Source: Bryobacterales bacterium
GTDB lineage: Bacteria; Acidobacteriota; Terriglobia; Bryobacterales; Bryobacteraceae
Assembly: GCA_003132865.1 (NCBI GenBank)
Contig: PKYZ01000696.1
Location: forward strand, 9,638 to 33,368
DNA: 23,731 nucleotides
Direction: 5' to 3'
Below, in pieces: positions 16,098 through 23,671 of this stretch. Positions within the stretch are counted from its first letter, which is position 1; each line of letters opens with the position of its first letter. The notes under the pieces were generated by a model, which did not search any database, was not told the DNA's origin, and was given only the letters and a program-made list of their open reading frames with translations. The translations under genes were made by a program, and so were the position numbers.

Positions 16098-17056
16098 ATG
16101 ACCTGCCGGCATCGTGCATTTGCAACTGGCGGAACGCTTTTCCTGGCGCTCCTGACCTTCACTTCTTATGCGGGAGCCCAAACGCTGAAGACCCTCTACA
16201 GCTTTTCCGGCGGCACCGACGGAGGCGCCTCCTTTTCAACTCCGGCGATCGGCAACCTCGGGGTACTCTATGGCACCCCGTGTGGGGACACGCCCGGCGG
16301 CGTGGTGTTCTCGCTGACCCCGCCGTCGTCCCCAGGTGGCCCCTGGACCGAGGCAGTGTTGTACGTGTTCACATACCCTAACAACGTTTACTATTGTCCT
16401 GGCGCTGATCTCGTAATCGACAGCGGCGGAGTGCTCTACGGCACCACCCCGTACGGCGGAAGCGAGCAATGCTCTGGCGAACCCTGCGGCACGGTGTTTT
16501 CGCTGACCCCGCCCTCAACCCCGGGTGGCGCATGGACTTATACAACAATCTACAGCTTTACGGGCGGCAGCGACGGCGCCGCCGCCAGCGGACCTTTGGC
16601 GATCGGCAGCGGCGGCGTGCTCTACGGCACGACCAATTCCGGAGGAATCGATTGCGGTGTTTGCGGCGCAGTGTTTTCGCTGACCCGCCGGCGTCTCCGG
16701 GTGGCGCGTGGACTGAGGCCGTGATCTACACTTTCCGGAGCTGGAACGATAGTTTCCGCACCGTGGTGATGGGTCGTGGCGGCGTGCTCTATGGCACCTC
16801 GAGCCTCGGCGGAAGCGGGACGAATTCCGCCTGCCAGGTGGACCAGTGTGGCACTATATTCTCGCTGAGCCCGCCGGCGTCCCCAGGCGGCGCGTGGACC
16901 GAGGCAGTGCTGCACAATTTCGCGGGCCCTCCTAGCCCTAGCGACGGAGACAACCCCCAATCGAGTTTGGTTCTGGGCAAAGACGGAGTGCTCTTTGGCA
17001 CGACCAACGGCGGCGGAGCGTCAAATGCCGGCATAGTCTTTGCTTTCAGGCCGTAA
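16098..17056 (+). pseudogene. Secreted GloVer-repeat protein, interrupted by a one-base frameshift
   Basis: Starts at ATG 16098 with GGAG five bases upstream and a signal peptide (FATGGTLFLALLTFTSYAGAQ). The mature part is a chain of about five repeats of the TIGR03803 kind: YSFSGGTDGG, GVLYGTP, GGVVFSLTPP with SPGGPWTEAVLY, each about 50 residues, likely forming a beta-propeller-like fold. After VFSLT at about 16683 the frame breaks: the sequence reads CTGACCCGCC where the neighbouring repeats read CTGACCCCGCC, so one C is missing (16684-16686). In the next frame the repeats resume (SPGGAWTEAVIYTF, GVLYGTSS, GTIFSL) and end normally at 17056. If unrepaired, the product is 208 residues long instead of 319. 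It may be a pseudogene or a homopolymer error. Function of the family is unknown; it is common on secreted proteins of acidobacteria and Verrucomicrobia. Confidence 0.8.
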
Positions 17057-17069
17057 CGTCACAATTCGC

Positions 17070-17998
17070 TCAAGCGGTGCGTGGAGAGCGCGCGCGCCGC
17101 GCTTCATACGCTTTCAGGTGAGTGTAGACAATCGGGAGAAGCGCAAGGCCGCCCTCCGGCAGTTGGCCCAGCCGTGCGCGCCGGAGGAGATCGCCAATGA
17201 TGGTCAATGCCGTGGTCCGCCTCGATCGGAGCGCCATTTTCGATATCGCGCAGCATCGAGGCGGTGAGTGGCGAGCCCGTCGCGGTAAGCATGTGGCGGG
17301 TAGCCCTCGGCCGCCGCCACGGCGCGGCACTCGTCCAGAAGGCGGAGCACGAGATCCGCGCCGCCCAGCGCCACGGAAATATCTCCAATGGCCCCGCGCA
17401 TCAGGCATGTGCTGCCGGCGAGAGTCGCCAGGAACACCCACTTCTCCGACATGTCCAGCAGGATCGTGGCGCTCGCGTGCGCGTCGAATCGCGATCCGTC
17501 CATGAGACTCTCGATGGCTTTCACGCGCTCGGACATCGTTCCATCGCGCTCCCCAAACGAGAGCGAGTGCGCCTCGTTCAGATGCACGATCTCGTGTTTA
17601 TCGTTGAGGGTCGCGGCGATCGTGCATTGGCCGCCAAGCACGCGGGTCCGCCCAAACCGCTCGTCGAAGATCTCCAGGTGGCGCATCCCATTGAGGAGCG
17701 GAACGATTGCGGTTTCGGGTCCAACCGCCGGTGCGAAGGACGCCATCGCGTCTTCCAGGTCGTATGCTTTCACGCTGAGCAGCACGAGATCGAACGGATC
17801 CGCTATGTTCTCCGCCAGAACCGCCAGGGGCGCCGCAAGTGTCACGTCGCCGCGACGGCTCCGAATTCGCAGGCCCGCATCGGCCAACTCGGCAGCGCGC
17901 CGCGGGCGGACCAGAAAGGTCACATCCCGGTTTGCCTCGAACAGTCTGCCGCCGAAATAGCCGCCGATCCCGCCGGCGCCCACCACCAGAGTCCGCAT
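17070..17998 (-). pseudogene. Decayed 2-dehydropantoate 2-reductase-like gene (PanE/ApbA family)
   Basis: Starts at ATG 17998 with a Rossmann NADP-binding loop (VVGAGGIGGYFGG, residues 6-17) and LVRPRRAAEL, LVLLSVKAYDLEDAM, IVPLLNGMRH, the standard ketopantoate reductase order. The C-terminal helical domain is broken: after GYPP (about 17294) the frame changes and about ten residues normally found before MLTATGSPLTASMLRDIENGA are absent, then near 17200-17217 it changes again (short repeats TGGTC and CAATG flank an insertion) before IIGDLLRRA and YTHLKAYEARRAR, which ends at TGA 17070. All three frames are needed. Loss of the substrate-domain helix should destroy activity. The family reduces ketopantoate in pantothenate synthesis, though many members act elsewhere. 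It lies 14 bases from the convergent GloVer gene. Assembly errors cannot be excluded, but two indels argue for decay. Confidence 0.75.
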
Positions 17999-18015
17999 AG
18001 ATTTACACCTGGCAT

Positions 18016-18486
18016 CTACACGGCGGCGCGCTTGAACGCCAGAATCTTCCCGGTGAACACCTGCACTGGCTCCCCGTCTTGGTTCAACGTAGTGCTGCGT
18101 ACCTTCACAATGCCCTGGTTCGGTTTCGAGCGCGACGGCAGTATTTCGACGATCTCGCTTTCCACCCGCAGAACATCGCCAGCGCGCGTGGGCCGTGGCC
18201 AAGCGATATCCCCGCCCAGACCGATGACGCCCGCGGCGAAAGGCAGTCCGCCGGTGACCATGAGCCGCATGGTGATCGCGGCGGTGTGCCAGCCGCTCGC
18301 CGCCAGTCCCCCAAAGATGCTGGCCTGGGCAGCCGCTTCATCCAGGTGGAACGGCTGCGGATCGAACTCCGCGGCGAACGCTTTGATACGATCCTCGTCT
18401 ATCTGATACACCCCTGACGTGAACCGCTGCCCTACGTGAAGATCCTCCAGATATAATGGCCGAGATGCTTCGCCTGCCTGATCCAT
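18016..18486 (-). CDS. MaoC-like hydratase (hot-dog fold)
   Basis: 156 residues from ATG 18486. LYLEDLHVGQRFTSGVYQIDEDRIKAFAAEFDPQPFHLDEAAA is the typical opening of the MaoC/(R)-specific enoyl-CoA hydratase family; the catalytic pair D42 and H47 sits in FDPQPFH, and FGGLAASGWHTAAITMRLM and GLGGDIAWPRPTRAGDVLRVESEI complete the fold. The family hydrates short enoyl-CoAs in beta-oxidation, polyhydroxyalkanoate or CoA-dependent degradation. There is no in-frame internal start, so ATG 18486 is the only choice even though it overlaps the divergent secreted-protein gene by 31 bases. It is 18 bases from the start of the panE-like pseudogene, so the two probably formed one transcript. Confidence 0.85.
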   Translation of the reverse strand: MDQAGEASRPLYLEDLHVGQRFTSGVYQIDEDRIKAFAAEFDPQPFHLDEAAAQASIFGGLAASGWHTAAITMRLMVTGGLPFAAGVIGLGGDIAWPRPTRAGDVLRVESEIVEILPSRSKPNQGIVKVRSTTLNQDGEPVQVFTGKILAFKRAAV

Positions 18487-18977
18487 TCAACCAATCTATC
18501 TCGATTTGCGGCCGCGGACGGTTGGTGGTAGCTTTGCTCATCGCCGGCGCATCTGCTTCCCGCGCTCCCGCTGCGGACCCTTTCTATCTGGGTACCTGGA
18601 AGATCGCCTCGGCGGTGGTGGCGCCCTGGGCCGACCCTGCCCGGCCGGACCCATCGGAGATGAAATCGCTGGTCGGCAAAACGGTCACGATCAAGCCGAA
18701 GGAGATCGTGGGTCCCAGTATCCTCATGTGCAAAGGCCCGATATATCAGGTCAAGGATTACCCCGCCGACTGGTTGTTTCAGGGCGCGTTCGGGGAGATG
18801 CACGCGCGAGACAACTCGGCCAATCCGGTCAAGATCGCGGCGTCGCTTGGATTTCAGGGATCGTCGTGGAAGACGCTTGAGACCGGCTGCGCCAACGAGC
18901 TCGACTTCCATTTCATTGACGCCACCACCGCCGCATTCGGCCTGAACGATTTCGTCTACACGTTGAAGAAGCAGTAG
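18456..18977 (+). CDS. Small secreted protein, function unknown
   Basis: 173 residues from ATG 18456; an ATG at 18465 and a TTG/GTG near 18520 are other starts. Hydrophobic stretch VVALLIAGASA followed by APAADP looks like a signal peptide, so the mature part begins near residue 40: FYLGTWKIASAVVAPWADP, MKSLVGKTVTIKPKEIVGP, YQVKDYPADWLFQGAFGEM, SSWKTLETGCANELDFHF, TAAFGLNDFVYTLKKQ. I recognise the pattern as a conserved uncharacterised exported protein also seen in proteobacteria, probably a small beta-barrel, but I know no function. Its 5' end overlaps the start of the divergent MaoC gene; a later start would avoid this. Confidence 0.75.
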   Translation: MAEMLRLPDPFNQSISICGRGRLVVALLIAGASASRAPAADPFYLGTWKIASAVVAPWADPARPDPSEMKSLVGKTVTIKPKEIVGPSILMCKGPIYQVKDYPADWLFQGAFGEMHARDNSANPVKIAASLGFQGSSWKTLETGCANELDFHFIDATTAAFGLNDFVYTLKKQ

Positions 18978-19041
18978 CTGGAATCGGCCATAAGCCACCG
19001 AATTAGGATCGCCGCGCCGCCCCCTCGCCGCGTCGCCCGCT

Positions 19042-19085
19042 CCAACATCGACGCTTTTTGTCGATGTTGGCGAGCGCAGCTCGCC
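19042..19085. repeat. Two adjacent inverted repeats between the secreted-protein and cold-shock genes
   Basis: CCAACATCGA (19042-19051) and TCGATGTTGG (19061-19070) form a perfect 10-bp stem around a CGCTTTTTG loop; GGCGAGC (19069-19075) and GCTCGCC (19079-19085) form a second 7-bp stem with a three-base loop. They lie 65 bases after the stop of the gene ending at 18977. They could terminate that transcript from either strand, or belong to a dispersed palindromic repeat; there is no long run of T after either. Confidence 0.45.
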
Positions 19086-19143
19086 CGCCCTGCGATATAC
19101 TATAGGAGCATTTTGACTCTCATCTTCGCGTCGAGACAGGTCT

Positions 19144-19178
19144 AAAGGGGGCTGCGTGAGTTGGCCGCAACCCCCTTT
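19144..19178 (+). terminator. Terminator-like hairpin in the leader of the cold-shock gene
   Basis: AAAGGGGG (19144-19151) plus TGCG pairs with CGCA plus CCCCCTTT (19171-19178), with one mismatch (C52-A70) and a nine-base loop (TGAGTTGGC). It is followed by TGTGTTTGT, a weak U-rich tail. It lies 62 bases upstream of the csp start, in the same direction, so it would end transcription before the gene unless read through. It may be an attenuator, or simply the end of a short upstream RNA. No clear promoter before it is visible. Confidence 0.45.
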
Positions 19179-19239
19179 TGTGTTTGTGGCGCCGCGTCGC
19201 GGGAGATTAATCTGCAACTATCGGAAGAGGAAACATCGA

Positions 19240-19443
19240 ATGAGAGAAAAAGGTACAGTGAAGTGGTTTAATGCAGCCAAAGGATACGGCTTCATCCAAC
19301 GGGAGAACGGAGAAGACGTCTTCGTGCATTTCTCGGCCATCCAGACGGAAGGTTACCGAAGCCTGGATGAAGGCGCCAGTGTGGAGTTCGAAGTAACGCG
19401 CGGTCCGAAGGGGCTGCAGGCAGCCAACGTCACGGCCGGCTAG
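19240..19443 (+). CDS. Cold-shock domain protein (CspA family)
   Basis: 67 residues, a normal length for single-domain cold-shock proteins. Start ATG 19240 follows GGAAGAGG at 10 bases; an open frame upstream has no homology. RNP1 is KGYGFI (with [15 protein letters not shown]) and RNP2 is VFVHFSAI, the two nucleic-acid-binding motifs of the five-stranded barrel. The rest ([20 protein letters not shown]) is standard. It binds single-stranded RNA and DNA and melts RNA hairpins. A translation factor gene follows on the same strand after 69 bases, and a terminator-like hairpin precedes it, which suits autoregulated antitermination. Confidence 0.97.
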   Translation: MREKGTVKWFNAAKGYGFIQRENGEDVFVHFSAIQTEGYRSLDEGASVEFEVTRGPKGLQAANVTAG

Positions 19444-19454
19444 TAGCAAATGCG

Positions 19455-19490
19455 GGCGGGGCCGCCCCAAGAATCGGGTGGCCCCCCGCC
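19455..19490 (+). other. GC-rich hairpin between the cold-shock gene and infA
   Basis: GGCGGGGCC...CCC and GGG...GGCCCCCCGCC can pair with a two-base bulge and a single mismatch around the CAAGAATC region. It ends about 15 bases before the infA ribosome site (GGAGGT, 19505-19510). It may balance expression of the two genes or separate them; no T run follows. Confidence 0.3.
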
Positions 19491-19512
19491 GGCGAATCCC
19501 CCACGGAGGTCT

Positions 19513-19731
19513 ATGAGTAAAGAAGACAATATCGAAGTAACCGGTACGGTTTTGGAAAAGTTCCCGAGCGGCAAATTCAGCGTCCAGATCGACCATGACC
19601 GCGTCGTGCTGGCCCATCTGGCGGGACGGCTGCGCCGCAACCGCATTCGCGTGCTGGCGGGCGACAAGGTCACCCTGGAGTTGTCCCCCTACGACCTGAC
19701 CAAAGGCCGCATCACCTTCCGCCACAGGTAA
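19513..19731 (+). CDS. infA: Translation initiation factor IF-1
   Basis: 72 residues from ATG 19513 with GGAGGT just upstream (two bases spacing, unusually close). MSKEDNIEVTGTVLEKFPSGKFSVQI, VVLAHLAGRLRRNRIRVLAGDKVTLELSPYDLTKGRITFRHR is full-length IF-1, an S1/OB-fold protein that binds the A site of the 30S subunit. The residues VLAH, GDKVT and ELSPYDL.KGRI are conserved. An upstream open stretch is not homologous and is excluded. IF-1 genes usually sit with ribosomal-protein genes; here it stands beside a cold-shock gene, an arrangement known for second infA copies in some proteobacteria, so this may be a paralogue. Confidence 0.95.
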   Translation: MSKEDNIEVTGTVLEKFPSGKFSVQIDHDRVVLAHLAGRLRRNRIRVLAGDKVTLELSPYDLTKGRITFRHR

Positions 19732-19938
19732 ATCCCCCCTCACCCCCGGCATCTCCGCGTCCCGGTGCGTTATATTACATACGTTGCCGCCCTCGGCATG
19801 CTAATAATTTAGAAAGAGTTTGGCGTCCTCCGGAGCACTATTATCAGAAGCCGGTCACTGGCGTCCGCGAAATGCCCCTTGGGACTGCTCTCCCGGATCG
19901 ACGTAACTGGCTGTAATTAGGGCGATTAGAGGACCGGA

Positions 19939-21288
19939 ATGAACGATGAGATGACCCCCGAGGAACGCCCCCAGCGGCGCGCGAGAGGCCGCCGCCCCAA
20001 TATCGTCAAGGCGGAGGGCACAGTGGAGCGCGGCAAGAATACCCAGTCGTCCGGCCGGTCGCGGAAGCCGACGGCCGATCCCGCCGAAAACTTAATCGCC
20101 GTCCTATCCCAAAAAGTTGTCGGGCAACCCGCCGCCACCCGGGTTATCGTCCCCTATATCCAGATGTACCAGGCCGGACTCGCCCCCGAGGGCCGGCCGG
20201 TCGGCGTCTTTCTGTTGCTGGGGCCCACCGGCACCGGCAAGACCAAGACTGTCGAAGCCCTTGCCGATGTCCTGCATGGCTCCGAAAAGAACGTCCTCAA
20301 GATCGACTGCGGCGAGTTCCAGATGGAGCACGAAGTCGCCAAGCTGATCGGCGCGCCTCCCGGCTACCTGGGGCATCGCGAAACGCAGCCCATGCTCACC
20401 CAGCAGAAACTGAACGGTGTCACTACCGAGAAGTGCAACCTGTCCCTGGTCTTGTTCGACGAAATCGAGAAGGCCGCGCCGTCCATGACCCGCCTGCTGC
20501 TCGGCGTGCTCGACAAGGGCATTCTCCGGCTGGGCGACAACACCATCGTCAATTTCGAAAAGAGCCTGGTGTTTCTCACCAGCAACCTCGGCGCGCGCGA
20601 GATGATGCGCGAAATCAACCCGGATTTCGGTTTCCAATCCGTGAAAACGCCCGAGCGCGCGGATCTGACCGGCAAGCTGCAAAACATCGCGCTGGTGTCG
20701 GTGCGCAAGCGCTTCTCGCCGGAATTCGTCAACCGTATCGATTGCATCATCACGTATCAGCCGCTCACGCCGGAGTCGCTTTCCACCATCCTCGACCAGC
20801 AGATCGCCGATTTGCAGAACCACGTCAATACGCGGCTCGGGGCGCGGTCGTTCACCCTGGAAGTGCCTTTTGAATCCCGCCGGCTTCTGCTTCAAAAAGG
20901 GACCAGCGCCGAGTACGGCGCGCGCGAGCTGAACCGCACCATCCACCGCCACCTGACCCAACCCCTGGCCACCTTGGTCGCCACGTCTCAGGTGAGTCCC
21001 GGCGCCCGTGTGCGCGTGGATCTGGCGGACGATGGCGAGAGCCTCCACATCCATTCGGTCGAAGGCGACGATACCCGCACTCCAGCGCATCCCACCGTGC
21101 TGCTGGTGGACGACAACCGCGACTTGCTCCACTTCCTGGAGCGCCTCATGGCCGATGCCGGCTGGAAGTTGCTCACCGCCGAGTCCGCCGCCGAGGCCCG
21201 CAAACTGGTGGCCACCGAAAAACCGAATGCCGCCTTGCGCAACGACCTCGCCAGGCTGGGGAAAACGAATTGCGTGGAAGTCTCGTAA
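19939..21288 (+). CDS. Single-module Hsp100/Clp-type AAA+ ATPase fused to a truncated receiver domain
   Basis: 449 residues from ATG 19939 (GAGGACC upstream). Residues 1-45 are basic and probably disordered. The AAA+ module has GPTGTGKT (Walker A, 95-102), VLFDEI (Walker B, 171-176), TSNLGA (sensor 1, 215-220), the arginine region FSPEFVNRID (259-268) and a C-terminal small domain with EYGARELNR (sensor 2, 325-333); it resembles the second ATPase ring of ClpA/ClpB. There is no N-domain, first ATPase module or visible ClpP-binding loop. From residue 385 a receiver begins (TVLLVDDNRDLLHFLERLM, acidic pair 391-392) but stops after about 48 residues, before the phospho-acceptor Asp and the conserved Lys. 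From about residue 433 the frame reads the complement of the neighbouring GH116 gene and ends at TAA 21288. The intact protein would be a stimulus-controlled unfoldase; the copy here is cut. Confidence 0.85.
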   Translation: MNDEMTPEERPQRRARGRRPNIVKAEGTVERGKNTQSSGRSRKPTADPAENLIAVLSQKVVGQPAATRVIVPYIQMYQAGLAPEGRPVGVFLLLGPTGTGKTKTVEALADVLHGSEKNVLKIDCGEFQMEHEVAKLIGAPPGYLGHRETQPMLTQQKLNGVTTEKCNLSLVLFDEIEKAAPSMTRLLLGVLDKGILRLGDNTIVNFEKSLVFLTSNLGAREMMREINPDFGFQSVKTPERADLTGKLQNIALVSVRKRFSPEFVNRIDCIITYQPLTPESLSTILDQQIADLQNHVNTRLGARSFTLEVPFESRRLLLQKGTSAEYGARELNRTIHRHLTQPLATLVATSQVSPGARVRVDLADDGESLHIHSVEGDDTRTPAHPTVLLVDDNRDLLHFLERLMADAGWKLLTAESAAEARKLVATEKPNAALRNDLARLGKTNCVEVS

Positions 21289-22598
21289 TTCCAAACGTGC
21301 GTGCAGTTCCCGAAACAGCATCCGCGCTGGTCGTCGCAGCCTTCAAAGCCGTGGAACTCGCCATCCGCGGTACGAAAGCACGTCTGTGTGACTAACGTAG
21401 ATAAATTGGACATGGCCGCGTCACGCAACGCTGCAGGCAGCGTGCTGCGCCGCATGGCATCTACGAAGCTGCGGGTCCGCCGTTCGGATTCCGGAAGCTC
21501 GCGAGCGGCATACTGCGCGGCCGACCATGCGTCCGTGAAGCGCGTGCAGTAGTAGTTGCCGATGACGTCGTTCTCGTGGCCTTTAGGAGCGGTCCATCCG
21601 GACCACGCCGCGGTGCGATTCGGAAAGTGCCAGGCCAGCAGAAAAGTGTAGCTTGCTTCGGCGCCGGCCGCAATTTCGCGCTGCAGGCACAGCGCGCCAG
21701 TGGCAGTTCGCTTCTCAGCTTCCGGCCCTAGCTGGCCGTCGGCGGTGAAATCGTCCCAGAACAGCATCGGACTGGCCCACCATTTGGCCGCAGGCCAGCC
21801 GCGAAGATAGCTCACTCGGCCGTCGCCCGGCTCCAGCACGCAAAGTGCAAACGATCCTAGGAGCGGGTCGGTCTCCTTCAATTGCGGATTGCTCATATAC
21901 AAACCCTGCAGACTTGCCCCTGCTCCCGCGATGCGAAATTCATTCGTGCGGCCGTCGCCACCCACCGGGCTATCTATCGAGAAAGCGATCGAAACCTGCG
22001 CCGCGCCAGGGCCGGGGTTGTGGACGCGATAACGTAGAATCGCAACCGGAAGCCCGGACGCATCCGGATTGAGAGGAATAAACGGGCTGAAGGCCTCGAG
22101 CGTGACGTGTACCGGCAGACTTGCATCCTGGAATGCAACGCGTGCTATCGGAAACTCGCCCGTGAAACTCGCGCCCGCCAATCTGCTCAGCCCTGGAGCA
22201 TTGTCCGAACCAAGACCGGAAGAACCGGCGTAGGGCGGCATCAGACGCGCTTCCAGCACTCGCGCGACGGGTTTGGAGTTGCCGCGTTTGGCCCAGATGG
22301 AAGGAAACGCGTAGTTCGGCGAGCGGCCTTTATCGGGCCGATTGAAGATTTCCCAATCTCGCAGTTGCCCGCGCCCACCCAAGCTGATGCTGCCGGTGCC
22401 GATGCCACCCAATGGAAACGCAATCATCGCGAGCTGGCGTCCGGAATAAGTTCGCGGATAACGGATGCGTTCACCAGTCTCCACCGCTGCGCTGCGCTGG
22501 GCTTGGGCCGCCGCGAGCGCGGGAACGCCCGGCAAGCTGACGCCCGCGACAACGCCTTTGATGAAACCACGCCGGCCAGTGCCGGAATTGTCACTCAT
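20988..22598 (-). pseudogene. Tat-exported GH116 glycosidase, C-terminal part lost
   Basis: The frame starts at ATG 22598 with GAGGGA upstream and a twin-arginine signal (RRGFIKGVVAGVSLPG, then ALAAAQA). Family sequences are MIAFPLGGIGTGSISLGGRGQLRDWEIFN near the N-terminus, RYRVHNPG, and FEGCDDQRGCCFGNCTHVWNYETSTQFVFPSLARSLRKAAFGF, typical of GH116 (GBA2-like beta-glucosidases/glucosylceramidases), which are usually 800-950 residues. Homology ends at about 21217, residue 460; the frame then runs on to a stop at 20988 through the opposite strand of the receiver domain. Much of the catalytic (alpha/alpha)6 barrel is missing, so activity is not expected. It overlaps the COG0523 gene by four bases (ATGA). 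Confidence 0.75.
21213..21238. other. Junction where two convergent genes are both truncated
   Basis: Receiver homology on the plus strand ends near EKPNAAL (to about 21237) and GH116 homology on the minus strand ends near KAAFGFS (to about 21217). The two readings share these bases, as expected of a joint with a few bases of overlap. No transposon end or target duplication is visible. Could be a deletion, recombination or an assembly chimera. Confidence 0.6.
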
Positions 22599-23671
22599 GT
22601 TTGGATTCCCTCTGCTGCAGCAGTCGCCACCGAAGCCATACGATGCTCGGGTTTGGGAGGCGCAGGGCTAAAGCACTGCATGTTTCCGAACTCGATTTCT
22701 CCGGGCAGCGTCGCTAGTTTTTCTTCGACAATCCGCTGGAGTGTAGCTGGATCGCCCTCGGCACGCACATTCAACAACAGTTGATGAAGCTCAGCCGGAG
22801 ACGCATCCAGCATCCCGTGGACCAGCGGCTCTTCGCCGCTGCTGACGATGGAAGCTTTCAAATAGCCGCATGCCGAATCGTCGGAGAGCTTCAGGTGGAC
22901 GATGCGCAGACCTTCGGCGGCTAGCGCATGCCGCAGCTCGTCAAGCAGCGGTCCAATTAATAAAGCAGGAGAGAGTGGAGGGTCCAGCTTCACACTAGCG
23001 CTGCAGTTGAGCCATGCCAATGCCGCCTCGGCACGCGCGTAGCGTTCGTAGTCGATATCCAGGATTCTCCCGCCGGAGAGAACTTCGCCCGCCAGCACTT
23101 CATCCAACCACTCGGCTACTCCCTGCCCGGTGAGCGCGCTGAGGTAGCGCACCGGTGCGCCCGTGATATTCGGGAATTCGCTGTGCCGATCCACTTTGTT
23201 GAAGCACACCAAATCAGCTTCGTCGATCTGCGTTTGAAACAAAAAAGACAAGTCCGAACCGGCGTCACTCCGGCCGAGTTCATGCGCGCGTTCAGGATCC
23301 ATCAGAACCGTGTAGGGAGCCAGGCGGACTTGCTGGCTGTAATAGAGCTTCAGCGGCTGCAACGTGGTTGCTGAAATATCGGTGCAACTTCCGACGGCTT
23401 CTGCGAAGATCACGTCCGGAGACCAGGCTCGAAGGCGTTCTGCGGCATCAATCAGTTCCGAGAAGCGGCAGCAGAAACACCCGCCTGTAACCTGATCGGC
23501 TGCAATTCCATTGGCGCTGACGAATTCGGTGTCAACCAGGTTGTTACCTTGATCGTTCAATATGGCGGCCACGCGCACACCGCGGCCTTTTAAGACACGC
23601 GAGGCCGCGAGAATCAGCGTGGTTTTTCCGGAGCCAAGAAATCCGCCCAGCGGAACTATGATGGGTCGCAC
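22595..23671 (-). CDS. COG0523/CobW-family GTPase
   Basis: 358 residues from GTG 23671; the frame stays open to the right edge but homology starts at RPIIVPLGGFLGSGKTTL, a normal N-terminus. Walker A is GGFLGSGKTT (9-18), the metal-binding CxCC motif is GGCFCC (63-68), a Walker B-like region is DVIFAEAVGSCTD (86-98) and the guanine motif is NKVD (158-161). The C-terminal domain ends with FSPAPPKPE rather than the His-rich CobW stretch. The family inserts or delivers metals (Zn, Co, Ni) to enzymes using GTP; subtype is unclear. Its stop overlaps the start of the GH116 gene (ATGA), so the two are coupled; whether it serves a metal-dependent partner of that sugar enzyme is speculation. No Shine-Dalgarno is obvious and no ATG is near. 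Confidence 0.85.
   Translation of the reverse strand: MRPIIVPLGGFLGSGKTTLILAASRVLKGRGVRVAAILNDQGNNLVDTEFVSANGIAADQVTGGCFCCRFSELIDAAERLRAWSPDVIFAEAVGSCTDISATTLQPLKLYYSQQVRLAPYTVLMDPERAHELGRSDAGSDLSFLFQTQIDEADLVCFNKVDRHSEFPNITGAPVRYLSALTGQGVAEWLDEVLAGEVLSGGRILDIDYERYARAEAALAWLNCSASVKLDPPLSPALLIGPLLDELRHALAAEGLRIVHLKLSDDSACGYLKASIVSSGEEPLVHGMLDASPAELHQLLLNVRAEGDPATLQRIVEEKLATLPGEIEFGNMQCFSPAPPKPEHRMASVATAAAEGIQT

Noticed and set aside
17207..18406. 399-residue open frame on the plus strand
   Set aside because: Antisense to the panE-like pseudogene and MaoC gene; no motifs.
19096..19118. Promoter for the cold-shock gene at TATACT (19096) or TTGACT (19113)
   Set aside because: Neither hexamer has a convincing partner at 16-18 bases, so I left the promoter uncalled.
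20104..21321. 405-residue open frame on the minus strand
   Set aside because: Antisense to the AAA+ gene, whose Walker and sensor motifs are intact.
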